A stretch of DNA of 43,443 nucleotides from Candidatus Methylomirabilis sp. Its GTDB lineage: Bacteria; Muiribacteriota; Ozemobacteria; Ozemobacterales; Ozemobacteraceae. The position numbers and the translations under genes were made by a program. Below the pieces are notes generated by a model, which made no database searches, had not been told where the DNA came from, and saw only the letters and a list, made by a program, of their open reading frames with translations. Positions 42,103 to 43,443 of this stretch are shown here, piece by piece (the first letter of the stretch is position 1; each line of letters begins with the position of its first letter). The DNA lies in the NCBI GenBank assembly GCA_020722725.1, contig DYKG01000031.1, positions 1-43,443 on the forward strand, in the 5' to 3' direction.

Positions 42103-42309
42103 ATGAACACGGTCAAAGTCTCGCCAAAATTTCAAATTGTCATTCCCGAAGAAGTCAGAAAAAGCATGGGAATCAAGCCCGGAGAAAGAATTCAAGTTAT
42201 ACAATATGGAGACAGAATTGAGCTTATTCCTGTTAAATCAATAAAAGAAATGCGTGGAATATGTCGGGGCATCGATACAACTATTGAACGCGAAGCAGAT
42301 AGAATATGA
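42103..42309 (+). CDS. AbrB/MazE-fold antitoxin (VapB-like)
   Basis: A 68-residue SpoVT/AbrB-type DNA-binding protein: TVKVSPKFQIVIPEEVRKSMGI, then KPGERIQVIQYGDRIELIPV, the classic swapped-hairpin sequence. The C-terminal tail would bind the toxin. ATG 42103 is chosen because GGAGG lies eight bases before it; an ATG at 42088 has no ribosome site. It overlaps the PIN toxin gene as ATGA. It lies about 170 bases after the Lon-like gene; the gap holds no gene I can support. Confidence 0.88.
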   Translation: MNTVKVSPKFQIVIPEEVRKSMGIKPGERIQVIQYGDRIELIPVKSIKEMRGICRGIDTTIEREADRI

Positions 42310-42683
42310 ACCTGGTTGATTCATGTGGTTGGCTAGAGTATTTATCTGATGGCCCGGATGCGGACTTTTTTTCTTTTCCGTTGTTTAAAACCGAACAGCT
42401 TATAGTTCCGGTCATCTGTATTTTTGAAGTCTTTAAGAAGGTGCTTGCCGCCAAAGGAGAAGATACCGCCCTTCAGACACTTGCCTTAATGAAACAAGGT
42501 CTGGTAACCGAGATCGACATTAAAATTTCAATTGAGGCGGCAAAACTCAGCTTTGAATTGAAGCTGCCCATGGCGGACAGCCTTATTCTCGCAACCGCCA
42601 GAGCCCACAACGCAATCATCTGGACTCAGGATCAGCATTTTAAAAATATTCCTGATGCTAAGTACAAGATCAAGCGCAAATAA
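42306..42683 (+). CDS. PIN-domain ribonuclease toxin (VapC-like)
   Basis: A 125-residue PIN nuclease: Asp5 in NLVDSCGW, a glutamate in CIFEVFKKV, LPMADSLILATA, and WTQDQHF with the last acidic residue. Size and pairing with the AbrB-type antitoxin mark it as the toxin of a VapBC-type module. It is not closely similar to the PIN toxin at 35890, so the two pairs were probably acquired separately. Confidence 0.87.
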   Translation: MNLVDSCGWLEYLSDGPDADFFSFPLFKTEQLIVPVICIFEVFKKVLAAKGEDTALQTLALMKQGLVTEIDIKISIEAAKLSFELKLPMADSLILATARAHNAIIWTQDQHFKNIPDAKYKIKRK

Positions 42684-42741
42684 AGCATATTCAATTAGTC
42701 GGGAGCGCTTAATTCCTCATATTTGTTTCTCAAAATTATTA

Positions 42742-43443
42742 TCATTGCCAATCCAATAAAAAATCTGGAAGGTAAATTCTTTTTATCCCGTTGCGTACTT
42801 TTGCAAAGATTTTGTCCATTGATAAAACAACTTTTGGAAAATTGTCGGCAATTTTTTCAAGAACGCCAAACTCACGGTTTTCAGTGGTTTCGGAATGCAA
42901 CAGATAGACGACCTGAACATACAAAATCTCGTTGTTTTTTTGTGCGACGAAATCAACTTCGAGGGAATTGAATTTACCTGTGGTAACGGAATATCCACGG
43001 CGCAATAACTCAAGGTAGACAAGGTTTTCAAGAATGCCGGCTATATCGGCCTCGCGATAGCCAAGAATGCTGTGGCGTACACCTGGGTCAGCAGCAAAAA
43101 ATTTTTCAGACAGCTCAAGATGTCTTTTTCCTTTAATATCAAAGCGTTTGCAGGTATAGATCAGAAATGCATCGCAAAGATAGCTGATGTAGTTTTGAAC
43201 AGTGTCCAGGGTGGTCTTGATTTTCTCAGCTTTGAGAAAATCTGCTATTTTTTTTGCGCTGGTAAGATTTCCACAGTTGTCGAAAAGAAAGTTGGCTATT
43301 TTTTTCAGCAAAAAAACGTCTCTGATATTGTGCCTGGCGACAACATCTTTTAGCAAAATTGTGCTGAAGATTGAATCCACATATTGATAAACAACCTCGT
43401 CTCCAAGTTCAAAATGATGAATGCCGGGCAGGCCGCCGTATTT
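42742..43443 (-). CDS. DUF4143-containing AAA ATPase, C-terminal part (runs off the window)
   Basis: The frame is open to the last base of the window, so this is the C-terminal ~233 residues of a longer gene (relatives are about 380-420 residues with an N-terminal AAA domain that would lie beyond base 43443). Visible: YGGLPGIHHF at the edge, TILLKDVVARHNIRD, a winged-helix-like segment KIADFLKAEKIK, and the DUF4143 nuclease-like core with LENLVYLELLRRGY, LEVDFVAQKN and VQVVYLL. The usual E-D-QxxY-like pattern suggests a PD-(D/E)XK relative. These ATPases are common in accessory regions; the role is undefined. Confidence 0.82.
   Translation of the reverse strand, partial: KYGGLPGIHHFELGDEVVYQYVDSIFSTILLKDVVARHNIRDVFLLKKIANFLFDNCGNLTSAKKIADFLKAEKIKTTLDTVQNYISYLCDAFLIYTCKRFDIKGKRHLELSEKFFAADPGVRHSILGYREADIAGILENLVYLELLRRGYSVTTGKFNSLEVDFVAQKNNEILYVQVVYLLHSETTENREFGVLEKIADNFPKVVLSMDKIFAKVRNGIKRIYLPDFLLDWQ

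Noticed and set aside
41894-42106. 70-residue frame between the Lon-like gene and the AbrB antitoxin
   Set aside because: No ribosome site, overlaps both neighbours, and its hydrophobic stretch is not followed by any known domain.
1-43443. CRISPR array or cas genes, tRNA or rRNA genes
   Set aside because: I found no regularly spaced repeats, no cas motifs and no tRNA-like cloverleaf in the gaps; the Calp-like operon therefore has no local CRISPR partner.

Overview
The window looks like chromosome from an uncultured, probably anaerobic bacterium with a Gram-negative-type envelope and a mid-range GC content. The signs are a lipid-A-synthase N-terminal-domain protein, an ArnT-type glycosyltransferase, secreted thioredoxin-fold proteins, pseudopilin-type proteins, a PPi-type phosphofructokinase and an anaerobic ureide/purine catabolic cluster. 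The mix reminds me of Riflebacteria/Ozemobacteria-type genomes, but I cannot prove this from sequence alone. I see no rRNA, tRNA or CRISPR array.

Region 1 (1-8.1 kb) is a purine/ureide-type catabolic cluster of the E. coli yge/ssnA kind: aminohydrolase SsnA, knotted carbamoyltransferase YgeW, M20-family hydrolase YgeY, carbamate kinase, and a ~496-residue fold-type II PLP enzyme. YgeY-YgeW and ArcC-PLP enzyme are two divergent operons with good sigma70-type promoters between them. The expected logic is that YgeW releases carbamoyl phosphate from a ureido compound, carbamate kinase turns it into ATP, and YgeY and the PLP enzyme process the amino-acid part. A secreted TlpA-like protein sits inside the cluster.

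Region 2 (8.1-34.9 kb) is mixed core and accessory content. It holds a 2H phosphoesterase and a DEDDh exonuclease (both apparently with leaderless promoters), a VIT-VWA protein with an embedded pseudopilin-like segment, a Bax-inhibitor-1 protein, a DUF1232-DnaJ protein with a terminator hairpin inside its coding start, a CFA-synthase-like methyltransferase, a pseudopilin lacking a normal start codon, an ankyrin protein, a JAMM-DinG helicase fusion, PPi-PFK, an RNA m5U methyltransferase, a moaA-ROK-hexomutase-like operon, an SH3b-NlpC/P60 protein, an envelope-glycan gene run (GT2, LAB_N, GT39, membrane protein, GH13), a thioredoxin-fold protein and an endonuclease I. Small GC-rich hairpin repeats of two families are scattered between genes.

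Region 3 (35-43.4 kb) is an accessory island: a truncated DUF4277/IS1634-type transposase, a CopG-like/PIN toxin-antitoxin pair, a four-gene operon (36.5-41.9 kb), an AbrB/PIN toxin-antitoxin pair, and a DUF4143 ATPase fragment running off the window. The four-gene operon is the most interesting part. It encodes an unknown 145-residue protein, a 375-residue protein with a possible sigma-like layout, a protein with a zinc anti-sigma motif (Hx3Cx2C) followed by a MazF/PemK-like barrel, and a 942-residue protein with a Lon-type Ser-Lys protease domain and a huge uncharacterised C-terminus. This parallels the CRISPR-linked CalpS (sigma) - CalpT (MazF-like anti-sigma) - CalpL (Lon protease) cascade, but without a CRISPR locus or a recognisable SAVED sensor. 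I propose it as a stand-alone protease-triggered transcription switch, possibly a defence system.
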